NCBI GenBank assembly: GCA_019454045.1 | Contig: SKCR01035568.1 | Location: forward strand, 62,001-126,000 | Direction of reading: 5' to 3' | DNA length: 64,000 nucleotides | DNA from: Zanthoxylum bungeanum | Taxonomy: Eukaryota; Streptophyta; Magnoliopsida; Sapindales; Rutaceae | In this document: piece after piece, positions 47,884 to 57,529 of the stretch | Position numbering within the stretch: position 1 is the stretch's first letter | How the letters are laid out: each line of letters opens with the position of its first letter | Notes under the pieces: generated by a model | The model's input: the letters and a program-made list of their open reading frames with translations, nothing else | Databases searched by the model: none | Told to the model about the DNA's origin: nothing | Program-made: the position numbers and the translations under genes

Positions 47884-49010
47884 TGACCGACGTAATCACA
47901 CGCGTACAATGCAAGCGTACGTATCGTTCAAGTAGTATAAAAATATCGATCCCATGAGGACTTAATCCTATTATTGTTATTAATTGTCGATACTATTTAT
48001 TCACCGGTATCTAATTAAGGGAGAAGAGAATGATTGTTTGATTGGTTGGTTGAATGTGGATTTGCTGAATAAATAAATAAATAAAATATCTAAAAGAAAA
48101 TACTAAGGAAAATAAACAAAAGACTCAAATATCTAGGGTTGTGATTCCACACAATATTATTCTAATGATGAATTGATTCTCTTATATATGTGTAATAAAT
48201 TAGTTTGCTAACCTGGAACACAAAGATATGCAAAACCCTTTGTCGATGGTCAAATGAAAATACCCAAATAACCCAATTAATCATTGTGTATGTTAATCAA
48301 GTTACCTGAATTCATTAAGTTCAAGTTCCAATAGTGGCTACCCCCGCCCGACAGGTATATGTCTATCCTGTAAAGAAATCTATTAAATGGTTATCTATCC
48401 TCAAAGAAGATCGTGGGCTATTAAATCTAAGGCTGAAACCTAAAATCCCTTCGTCAAGTTCATTTTAAGTTTACCACATCAATCTTATTGGTGATCAAGC
48501 AACAATAAGCATTAAGCTTAAGATTCAATAAACAAACTAAAGAATTACCCATTATATAATTAAATTAATTATTAAGCATATGAATATTGTGTTTTATCAC
48601 TTCCTTAAAATAAAAATAAAATACTGGGGGTTAGGGGATCCACATTTACTAATTCTAATTTAGAAATTTCCCTTATTATAATATAGAAATTATCAGTGAT
48701 ATTACCAACTGGCCATATAGGCGGTATCCTGATTAAGTCATATTTTCAATTAAGTCCAACCGACCATAAAAGCGGTGTTATCATTTATCTATAAACCAGC
48801 CATATAAGTGGTAATTATCTGTCACTTAAAGACCGACCATATAGGCGGTGTCACATTATGTCAAATAAATAAAACCAGCCATTAAGACGGTATAACCTTT
48901 AGTCCATATTATTAAATTATAATTTCCATAATATAATTAAGGGAGATTAATCTAAACTAAAATAATAAAAGTTTCACTCTTCCCCCAGTAGAAATTTAAC
49001 TACTAAACAT

Positions 49011-49037
49011 AAAATAAAATAAAATAAAATAAAATAA
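49011..49037. repeat. (AAAAT)n microsatellite
   Basis: About five units of AAAAT within solo LTR H. Confidence 0.85.
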
Positions 49038-49220
49038 ACTATTACTATTACTGAAAATTAAAATACATAATTAAAATACTGAAAATAAATACAAACAAGA
49101 TGCAATCCTTAAATTCCTTACAAAAACCTAAGGAAAGCATGATTTGAATCCCAAAATCGAGCTGAATTTATAGCCACCAATAGGTCATGCGCGTCGCGAC
49201 GCGTAACCCTTGTGCGTCGT

Positions 49221-51301
49221 TAACCGGCGTAAACACACATGTATAACGCAAGCGCACGTATCGTTCAAGTAGTATAAAAAGTATCGATCCCACGAGGACT
49301 TAATACCTAATCTATTAATTTTGTGAGGTCAAATGATTACTAGTATCTAACAGGTTGATTGATTGATTTGAAATGGTGAAGATTTTAAATTTAAAAACAA
49401 GTAAACAAAATTGCACGAAGGTAGGTTTAAGAAAATTCAATATTAAAAACTATATAGGGTTGTAATTTCTTCCAATATCATTTTAAAGATGAAGTGGTTA
49501 TTTTATGTTTGTGTAATAAATTGGTTTACTAACCTGGAACACTAAATTATGCGAAAGCCTCTGTCGATGGTCAGACGCAAATACCCAGTTTAACCCAATT
49601 GAACCATATGTCTATGTCAACCAAATTATATGGATTCATTAAGTTTAAGTTCCAATTATGGTTACCCCCGCCCTACAGGTATATGTCTATCCTGTAAGGA
49701 AATCTATTAAAGGGTTATCTATCCTCAAGGAAGATCGTGGGCTATTAAGTCTAAGGCTGAAAACTAAAATTCATTTGTCAAGTTTATTTTAGATTTACCA
49801 TATCAATCTTATTAGTGGCCAATTAACAAGACGCATTAAGCTTAAGACTTAATAAGTAAACCTTTATATTACCAAAACTATAAAATAACCCCTTATAAAT
49901 CGGTGATATTAAAAGTCATCACAACCCCATATAACTAATTTAGTTACAACACATAACTAGGGCTAGTAAAAACTTGAAAGTAAAAGACATAAAGTAAAAA
50001 TATTGAAAAGTAATTGCGGTAAAGTAAAAGCTGAAAAGTAAATTACAATAAAATAAAATGCTAAGATAAAAGGATCAACTTTTACTATTTACTATTTAGA
50101 TATCTCCTTTAATATAATATATTAACTTGTGATTATTTTACCAACCAGCCATATAGGCGGTAACCTGATTAAGTCAAATTAAGTCCAACCAGCCATAAAG
50201 GCGGAACCAAAATAAATTTTCCATATAGGCGGTAAGAAAATTTAATTACCAACCGACCAATCTGGCGGTATCCTTGATTAGTCAGGTTTAAACCAGATTA
50301 AAATGAATTACCAACCGACCAATCTGGCGGTATCCTTTTTAAGTCAAATTTTAAATAGTGAATATATTATATTTAAGGGAGATTAATCTAAATAGCAATA
50401 GTAAAAGAATTACCTTTCACCCTAGCAAGGGGAAGTTACCTCCTCATGGTGAATAATAAAAACTGTAAAAAAAAAAGTAAATTATTATTATTACAGAACG
50501 TAATTAAAATTAATTACAAAACTGAAATTAAAAGAAACTAGATAAAAAAACTCCATATTTACATCAGAGAAATTAGAGAGGAAGGTACATCTACAACTGA
50601 AACCTCGAGCTCAATTTATAGGCGCAGATAGGCTCTGGGCGTCGCGACGCTATAACCTTTGGTGTCGCGACGACAGTGTCTTTTGGCGTGGCATGCTGAG
50701 GTGATGACGCGTGGCTATTCGGATAAGGAGATAAGGCGACACATGGCGAGGCGGCTAACAACTCAATTATTGTGTTGACGTGGCGACACGTGGCAAAAGA
50801 GAGTGTCGGCACCGTAGGATTGTGACACGTGGCACGCTGTGATTGGTTGATGATGACATGGAGATGATGTGGCACTTTGACTTGGCCAACATGTGATATG
50901 GACGATGACGTGGCAGACATGTGGCACACGTGGCAATGGCGATTGTCGGCACCGTAGGATGATGACACATGGCACGACGCACGTTAGCAGATCGACTGTG
51001 ATAGTGACACGTGGCACGACGCACGTTAGCAAAGTCAAACTTCTCATATTCTTACATGTGGACCCGGTGCACGTTAGGCGTCCCGACGCCAAAGGCGTGC
51101 GCGTCGCGACGCGCGAAATGACCATTTTGCCCTTTTCATCCGTTTTTACTGTTTTGGCCCCAAATCACCTCCAGAATGTCCTGAAAATTTATTTATCTAC
51201 AAAATAACACAAAACACATCAAAATATTCACAAAACTTAAGAAACTATACAAAATATTAGGTCAAATGAGTGGAAAATAGTGATATAATTACCACTCATC
51301 A
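49221..51301 (-). repeat. 3' LTR of element E
   Basis: About 2.08 kb, with minus-strand ends TGATGAGTGG and CGCCGGTTA. It contains clusters of CACGTG/ACGTGGC motifs (50690-51020), TCGCGACGC palindromes (50640-50670 and 51085-51100), and about five copies of an 18-bp imperfect palindrome of the form ACCGnCC...GGnCGGT (50130-50340). Confidence 0.92.
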
Positions 51302-51314
51302 CACCCCCCAAACC
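51302..51314 (-). other. Polypurine tract of element E
   Basis: On the minus strand GGTTTGGGGGGTG abuts the TGATGAG start of the 3' LTR. Confidence 0.85.
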
Positions 51315-52643
51315 TAACATTTTACTAGTCCTCGAGCAAAACACAGAATAAAATAACATAAACATCTTTAAAATAAAATTTAACTAAGCCACTTTCGTAT
51401 GGATCACGGTTGCATTTAGCATATGCAACAAGCTTTTAAACCCCTAGGTGTCCTTAGTGGACGAGTTGTAGTCTCGTGAGGGTTTACAGCAATGATACCC
51501 ACAAACATTTTACAAAAGTAAAAGGGTAGTGAAACTAATGCACACAAAAGCAAAAAGACAAGAGAAAAGAGAATAAAGAAGTTAGTGACTAATCAGGTGA
51601 AACTTCTACTCCAAGTTACTAGTTGTTTTGTTTCTTTCTAAATTACTGAATAAGTAAATTCTCCGATTATATTTATCATTCTCCATATACACAGCCAACA
51701 AAATATTAAACATCTCATTTTTTCCCACAACAGTCATAAGTGCAGTTGATAAGAGAGTAATATTTTTGTCCTAAAGTTTTATCAAAATTCACACATTTTT
51801 GTAGCAATGGAATAATTGTTCTGATTTTTCTGATTTTTTCTTTGATTTTTGATTTTTTTTTTTATTTATATACAATACCTTCCGTCTATGTAGCGAGTGT
51901 TGGGTCGGTGGCTCCCAAACCAGTTGGCTTTAGGGCACCAGGTGTTAAGACACCTCTACGGACTTAATTACTCAGACTTCAGATATATATATTTTTTTTT
52001 GCAGCATCTTTGATCCATGTAGCGAGCTTTGGGTCAGTGACTCCCAAACCAGTTGGCTTTAGGGCACTAGGTGTTAAAACACCCTGACAGACTTAAAAAC
52101 TCGGATCTTAGACGTTTTTTTTTTACTACATTGCTTTTTGAGATGTTTCCTCCAATTAAACTAGAGCACTGAATATTACAAACTTTTCAATTATACCTCA
52201 TGTCCGTATGTTACCATGTATGTTGATAATACCTGCCAACTGAGCATATGAAGATCTATTTTAGTCAGTTTTATGGAGAATTCACAAAATTAAATAATTC
52301 AAAAGAAAATAAACAAAAATTAACTTGTTCCGAAAAAATGGTTTGAGATACGTCTCAGAAGTGAAAACTCCTTACTTAGCTATCTCTTACCAATTTCACC
52401 TTTTTAGTCAAAATAAAAACACAAAAATGAAAAATATTTTTGTAATTTTGAAAAAATTTCAATTTTTTTTGTATTTTTCGAAAAATTTTGGACTAAAAAT
52501 AAAAACAACACACAAACTAAAAACAAGGTACTGATCAACTAATTCCCTCCCCCAAACCTAAATGAGACATTGTCCCCAATGTCTTAAACAGTAAAAGAAG
52601 AGTTTAGAAGATAATACCTGGTTAGCTGAAATTCTACAGGAAA
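51315..52643 (-). other. 3' untranslated region of element E
   Basis: Non-coding. It has two copies, about 125 bp apart, of the phrase TCCCAAACCAGTTGGCTTTA with shared flanks (51895-51960 and 52015-52085). The CTCGAGGACTAGTAAAATG phrase lies next to the polypurine tract. It is homologous to the same part of element F. Confidence 0.65.
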
Positions 52644-52957
52644 TTAAAGGTTAAGATCCAGATTAATCCGACGCCTCTTACCACGATCGTCTTCGGACCA
52701 ATTTATCTTTGAAAGGATAGGGTCAATTTGTGGTTCATAGGCTAAGATTTGGTAAATTAGATCCGGAGCAGTTCTGGCAGTGAAGAGTAGTTCTTTTAAA
52801 GGTTTTGACACGAACCCATTTCTCCGAGCATCATCAAGAAACACACAAAGAAAATCATAAAATCCTTCAACGTTTTACAGTCCAATCGGTTTCTGGTGTA
52901 TGTTCAGGTTCGCCCAAGATAACACTGTAAAAATTTCCTCCAATGTACCCAAGCCAC
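52644..52957 (-). pseudogene. LOG: LOG C-terminal part (element E), separated by solo LTR D
   Basis: On the minus strand it continues directly after the PGG of the N-terminal part with [17 protein letters not shown], then a TAA nonsense codon in IGL*NVEGF, then FLDDARRNGF and the DPILSKINW tail. It is about 80% alike in protein to the F copy. It is broken twice, by the nonsense codon and by the 2.1-kb LTR inserted within the signature motif. No introns are present. Confidence 0.85.
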
Positions 52958-53256
52958 TGATGAGTGGTATTTATATCACTATTTCCCACTCATTTGACCT
53001 AATGTTTTGTATTGTTTCTCGAGATTTATGAACGTTTTGATGTGTTTTGTTGTTATTTTGCAGATAAATAAAGTTTGGACAGCACTGGAGGCAATTTGGG
53101 GCAATTCCGGACAAAAATGCGTCAATAGGAAAAATTCCTTCTTCTGCGCGTCGCGACTCTGGAGCCTTGCGCGCCGCGACGCCCAGCCTGCGCCGAAATT
53201 GCTAAAATACGCCGGGTCCACAAAATCAGAATCTGAGAAAAGTTGACTTTGCTAAA

Positions 53257-53650
53257 ATGCGCCTGCCACGTGTCACCATCACAGCGGAGATGCTAACGTG
53301 CGCCGTGACACGTGTCAAGATCTCATTGCTTGGACGGCCACCGCCTCACGTGTCATGCCACGTGTCGCCACATCATCGTCCACATCAGCAGCCACGTCAG
53401 CAAGTCAACCAAGTCAACGTGCCACGTCATCATCAGCCAATCACAGCGCGCCACGTGTCAACATCTCATTCGTCGGACGGCCGCCACCCCACGTGTCGCC
53501 ACGTCACCTTCCACCTCATCACCATGACGCAAGCAATGACGTCATGAACAGTTGACACGTCATCATGACGTAAGCAATGACGTCATGAACAGTGCCACGT
53601 CATCGGATAAGATTCTGAGCCGACCAACCAGCACGTGACACGTGTCGTAC
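53257..53650 (+). promoter_or_regulatory. Dense G-box and as-1-type cluster in the U3 of LTR D
   Basis: I count about eight CACGTG cores in under 400 bp, most as CACGTGTC or ACACGTG (G-box/ABRE type). There are also two copies of TGACG-N7-TGACG (53525-53541 and 53566-53582) with the spacing of the plant as-1 element bound by TGA-type bZIP factors. TGACGTCA palindromes and several GTTGAC/GTCAAC (W-box-like) motifs lie between. The cluster ends about 100 bp before the TATA box. It predicts stress- or hormone-responsive transcription; activity is not shown. Confidence 0.7.
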
Positions 53651-53712
53651 TGTACCCAGCGTCGCGACGCTAGTGAAATTTGGGCGGCGCGACGCTGGAG
53701 GCTTATCCGAGC

Positions 53713-53722
53713 CTATAAATAG
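53713..53722 (+). promoter_or_regulatory. TATA box of LTR D
   Basis: CTATAAATAG is followed about 30-40 bp later by a pyrimidine-rich stretch typical of plant transcription starts. The matching position in the E 5' LTR on the minus strand reads CCTATAAATT. Confidence 0.75.
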
Positions 53723-54082
53723 AACTCGAAATTTCATATTTCAACACACCTTTCTCTTTCTTCTCTTAGTTCAAAATTGAGAGCTTCTCTCTCTAGAATA
53801 TTTTTAGTTTCAGTTTTGTAAATATTTTTAATTACTTTTTAATAGTAATAGTAATAGTAATTTTACTTTTTTACTTTTTACAGTTTTTACTTTTTACTAT
53901 TTACTTTTTACAGTTTTTACTTTTTACCGTGATGAGGTAATTTCCTTATGTTCGGGTGAAAGGTAATTTCTTTTACTGTTACTATTTAGATTAATCTCCC
54001 TTAAAAATAATATATTTACTATATAAATTGGACTTAATCAGGATACCGCCAGATTGGTCGGTGGGTAATAAAACATAAATTC

Positions 54083-54182
54083 CGCCTTTATGGCTGGTTA
54101 TTTTGGTCCGCCTTTATGGCTGGTTATTTTGGTTCCGCCTTTATGGCTGGTTATTTTGGTTCCGCCTTTATGGCTGGTAATA
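54083..54182 (+). repeat. 27-bp tandem repeat, four copies
   Basis: CCGCCTTTATGGCTGGTTATTTTGG-type units repeat four times in the transcribed part of LTR D. In the other LTRs of the family the same core occurs as scattered imperfect palindromes rather than a tidy tandem array, so the tandem array is a local expansion. Confidence 0.9.
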
Positions 54183-55064
54183 ATCACAAGTTTATATATT
54201 ATTTTAATGGGAGATATCTAAATAAGTAGTAGTAGGATTAATTCCTTTTACCTTAACATTTTATTTTATTTTACTTTTCAGTATTTTTATTTTATGTCTT
54301 TTATTTTATTATTTTTATTAGTCCTAGTTATGTGTTAGTTATCTAGGGGTTGTGATGACTTTTAATATCAATAGTTTATAAGGGATTATTTTATAGTTTG
54401 GGTAATTAATAAATTTACTTATTAAGTCTTAAGCTTAATGCTTCTTATTGTCTGATCACCAATAAGATTGATATGGTAAATCTAAAATGAACTAGACATA
54501 GGGATTTTAGGTTTCAGCCTTAGACTTAATAGCCCACGATCTTCCTTGAGGATAGATAACCCTTTAATAGATTTCCTTACAGAATAGGAATATACCTGTC
54601 GGGCGGGGGTAGCCATAATTGGAACTTAGACTTAATGAATCCAGGTAATGTGGTTGACATAGGAATATGGTTCAATTGGGTTATACTGGGTATTTGTAGT
54701 TGACCATCGGAAGAGGCTTTTACATAATTTAGTGTTCCAGGTTAGTAAACAGATTTATTACACAAACATAAAATAATCACTTCATCTTTTAAATGATATT
54801 AAAAGAATTCACAACCTTATATCTTTTTATCTGTATTTTCCTTAGTATTTTCTTTTATCTTTTTATTTATTTATTTAGCAAATCTTCAATCAACCAAATC
54901 AATCAAGCAATCAATTCCATTCTCCCTTTTAATTAGATATTTGTAAATAAATAGATTCAACAATTAATAACAACAGTAGGAATTAAGTCCTCGTGGGATC
55001 GATATTTTTATACTACTTGAACGATACGTGCGCTTGCGTTATATGTGTGTGTTTACGCCGGTCA

Positions 55065-55409
55065 GCCACCTGGCAAAGCAATAAAAGCATCAGCACGGTT
55101 AATCATTTCTACCAATCGTTCAGACATACCTGGCATGATCAATTCCTCCCCGTTTGATGGTTCAATAAGATTTTCCTCTGCCAAGGGTTTTGGGATGATT
55201 CCCAAAACGTGACTGCCTCCTTCCTGTACAGCTTTTGAAACGATCCCAATAAGTCGAAGATTGCCTCCGCCATATACTATGTGCATATTCCTTGCAGCTA
55301 AGACTCGACCCAATTCATAAGCTGCCTCTACGTATTGTGGCTTAGTACCAACACTAGTACCGCAAAACACACAGATGTTTTCAACTCGTCTTCTTGAAGT
55401 GGCTTCCAT
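55065..55409 (-). pseudogene. LOG: LOG N-terminal part (element E)
   Basis: It begins MEATSRRRVENICVFCGTS at an ATG and includes YGGGNLRLIG, VLGIIPKPL and DAFIALPGG, 115 residues up to the LTR insertion. The sequence is homologous to plant LOG from its first residues. Gly-to-Arg in the GGGNLRLIG loop departs from the F copy (GLMG). It is uninterrupted to the break, so the E and F copies decayed independently. It lies downstream of the small Cys-rich frame and points the same way as gag. Confidence 0.88.
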
Positions 55410-55690
55410 GTTTTACTCTGGATGTCTTCAAAAATGTAATGATGAGTTGAATTTATAATACCTGAAAAAGGTGAGTAAAATAATAGCACTAGTACCTTCC
55501 AAATGACAATTATTAGTTAAACAGTAAAATAAATCGTGATAGTCAAAAAGGTCTGGATCCTGTCGGATAAAAGAAAACAACAAAACAAATCATAATTATT
55601 AGGAAAAGACAAAGAGATATAATATGTACAAGAAAAATAACGACTTGATTGACGTCTATGCGTCAGGGACAAGCGTCCCATCCAATTTTC

Positions 55691-55900
55691 TTATAAATTG
55701 GCAAACAGGGTCTTTTTTAGTAGATTCCCAAGACTTAACTGTTGTCTTTCTTTTTGAAATTGTGCATATAACTCACGAATTTCATGATACACATATCCAC
55801 TGGGATGCGTCTCAAGAGTTTTAGATATATCATCCAAAGACTCCTTACTCAAGCCATCCCTAATGAAATTAATCTTATTTTCACGGTTATCAGACACCAT
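55691..55900 (-). pseudogene. Short unknown frame following the Cys-rich frame (element E)
   Basis: This is in frame with the reading frame before it, from which it is separated only by a TAA and one codon. It begins MVSDNRENKINFIRDG and has a charged helical stretch (YAQFQKERQQ). About 69 residues to the stop. It may be the second half of the same ancestral protein. A degraded match is present in element F (about 46230-46360). The function is unknown. Confidence 0.4.
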
Positions 55901-55903
55901 TCC

Positions 55904-56203
55904 TTAAGAACGACAATGAGTATCACAAAACATACGAGCACATTTATAACAAACACACATTCTTTTGGCTCTTCTCTTTTTAGCATAGGTGCTCCTTCCT
56001 AAACCAGGTAGATGTGAAATAAAAGAGTTAGAAGACTCACCTGCCAATCAGACCCGTGCTTCAATAATCCAACGAATTTCAGTAGGAATACCTTTGATCA
56101 TCAGTAACCTCATCCGTTCCAAGCGAGCTTTGTAGACTTTCATCAGAGATTTTTGAGGGAGAAAAGGAAATTGCTTGCGAAGATTTGCGACAGCTTCTTC
56201 CAT
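55904..56203 (-). pseudogene. Small basic cysteine-rich protein frame upstream of LOG (element E)
   Basis: There are 99 codons from an ATG, with one TGA nonsense (codon 52, probably from TGG). The N-terminal half is helical and rich in Leu, Lys and Arg (LMKVYKARLERMRLLMIKG). The C-terminal part has a strongly basic patch, AKKRRAKR, directly followed by CVCYKCARMFCDTHC, a compact C-x2-C-x4-C-x3-C finger. The layout resembles small nucleic-acid-binding proteins, including the basic-plus-Cys-finger type known from some plant RNA viruses. That likeness is by motif shape only. It lies between integrase and LOG in the sense direction. It could be a captured gene or an element-specific accessory gene. 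Confidence 0.5.
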
Positions 56204-56341
56204 CGTGAAATGACTTTACCTGCAAAAATTAAACACACAAAAATAAAACACACCAAATCACAATATATACACAAATTGCATGGGTTGCCTCCCTGCGAGC
56301 GCTAAGTTTAACGTCGTCAACTAGACATGACTTCTCGAATG
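56204..56341 (-). other. Conserved spacer after integrase in element E
   Basis: It contains CATGGGTTGCCTCCCTG at 56278-56294, the same block as in element F. Read on the minus strand it is GGGAGGCAACCCATG, common in Athila/Tat elements downstream of integrase. It helps define the start of the cargo region. Confidence 0.65.
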
Positions 56342-56701
56342 TTAGGCTGGATCTGAAAGTGTGACACTTTCTTTTTGTCGCTCAAATGATTCTCCCCAGT
56401 AGTGCTTGACACGCTTGTTTTTAACTTTGAAAGTTTTGTTGGAGTCGGGATCATGTATCTCAACGACTCTGTCTGGTAAAACCTTGGTGATCACAAATGG
56501 ACCTGACCACCGTGATTTTGGCTTCCATGGGAAGAATTTCACCCTTGATTTGTTTAACAGTACCTTTTGCCCTGGTTCCAGTTGTATGCGCACTAACTTC
56601 TCATCATGTCTCTTCTTGGCCTTTTCTTTGTACAATTTGGCATCCTCAAAAGGCTGATTGTGAAATTCCTCCAATTCGTTGAGCTGGTGAAACTTTTTCT
56701 C
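56342..56701 (-). pseudogene. Integrase C-terminal tail of element E, fused to protease
   Basis: After FHQLNELEEFHNQPFEDA and KLYKEKAKKRHDEKL come PGQKVLLNKSRVKFFPWK and SRWSGPFVITKV. This is the well-known C-terminal domain of Athila/Tat integrases. It follows the protease frame directly, in the same frame, with one TAA at the join. The integrase zinc finger and catalytic core are missing, as are RT and RNase H. It ends in LSDPA and a stop. Confidence 0.85.
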
Positions 56702-57529
56702 TTATGTTGCTTGTAGTGCAAGAATTGGCTTTTTCAGTGCAAAAGACGCTTTATCTTTAGGTTCCACAGGCAATTGACATGTTTTGTCAGTAGAACTTTG
56801 CATTGCATTGGAGTTCTGAATGGTACTGTGTATCACATCAAGTCTGAAACATTCCTCCTTCTTTTCATCATCTGGGAAATTCATGGCCTTGAAAACATTG
56901 AATGTTACTTCTTGGTCTTGTACCCTCATGGTTAATTCTTCTTTTTGTACATCAATAATGGTTCGACCTATAGCCAAGAATGGTCTCCCGAGGATGATTG
57001 GCACGTCTGCGTCTTCCTCCATATCAAGGACAATAAAATCTACTAGGAAAATGAATTTTTCAACCTTGACCAGCACATCCTCAACTACGCCTTTTGGAAA
57101 TACGAGCGTTCTATCAGCAAGTTGTAGAGAGACTGAAGTGTGCATTGTTTCTCCAATCTGCAGTTTCCTGAAAATAGAAAAAGGCATCAAGTTAACACTT
57201 GCACCTAAATCACATAAAGCCTTACCAAAGTTATGTTCTCCTATGATGCAAGGAATGGTGAAACTGTCAGGATATTTCAACTTTAGGGGAAGCTTCCTCT
57301 GAATGATGGCGCTGCATTCTTCTGTCAATGCTACTGTCTCGTAATCTCCCAATCTCCGTTTTCGTGAAAGAATGTCTTTCATGAATTTTACATAGCTGGG
57401 CATTTGTTCCAAGGCTTCTGCAAATGGAATGTTGATGTGCAGCTTTTTGAACACCTCCAGGAAACGAGCAAGCTGCTTGTCCAGTTTATTTTTCTAAAGA
57501 CGCTGAGGAAAAGGTGGAGGTGGAGTGAT
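56702..57529 (-). pseudogene. Aspartic protease region of element E
   Basis: Typical Athila/Tat sequence: FKKLHINIPFAEALEQMPSY, LTEECSAIIQRKLP, then the active-site phrase ALCDLGASVNLMP and the later VPIILGRPFLAIGRT flap. A stretch of about 250 codons is open. Upstream (57485-57529) the same frame shows a TAG and a TGA stop in the linker after gag. The protease would cut the gag-pol polyprotein. The active site looks preserved. It then runs into the fused integrase tail. Confidence 0.88.

Larger units (their letters stand above)
52958..55064 (+). mobile_element. Solo LTR D inserted in the LOG gene of element E
   Basis: TGATGAGTGG...CGCCGGTCA, about 2.1 kb. It lies in the opposite direction to E and is flanked by a perfect GCCAC duplication (52953-52957 and 55065-55069). 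It is the same LTR family as E, F and H. Removing it joins the LOG codons exactly at PGG|LGT. It contains the best-preserved promoter region of the family. From about 54043 to 54180 it has one ACCGCCAGATTGGTCGGT and four tandem copies of a CCGCCTTTATGGCTGGT-containing unit. Confidence 0.93.

Noticed and set aside
47884..49220. Reading H and the F LTR fragment as the two LTRs of one element
   Set aside because: H is flanked on both sides by G pol with a perfect AACAT duplication and restores the frame, so it is an independent solo LTR. F ends before the duplicated integrase piece.
50591..51207. His-, Ser- and Thr-rich frames in the Gypsy LTRs (also 53257-53555 and 60449-61101)
   Set aside because: They are translations of the GC-rich promoter motif cluster (CACGTG, TGACG repeats) and have no consistent start or frame between LTR copies.
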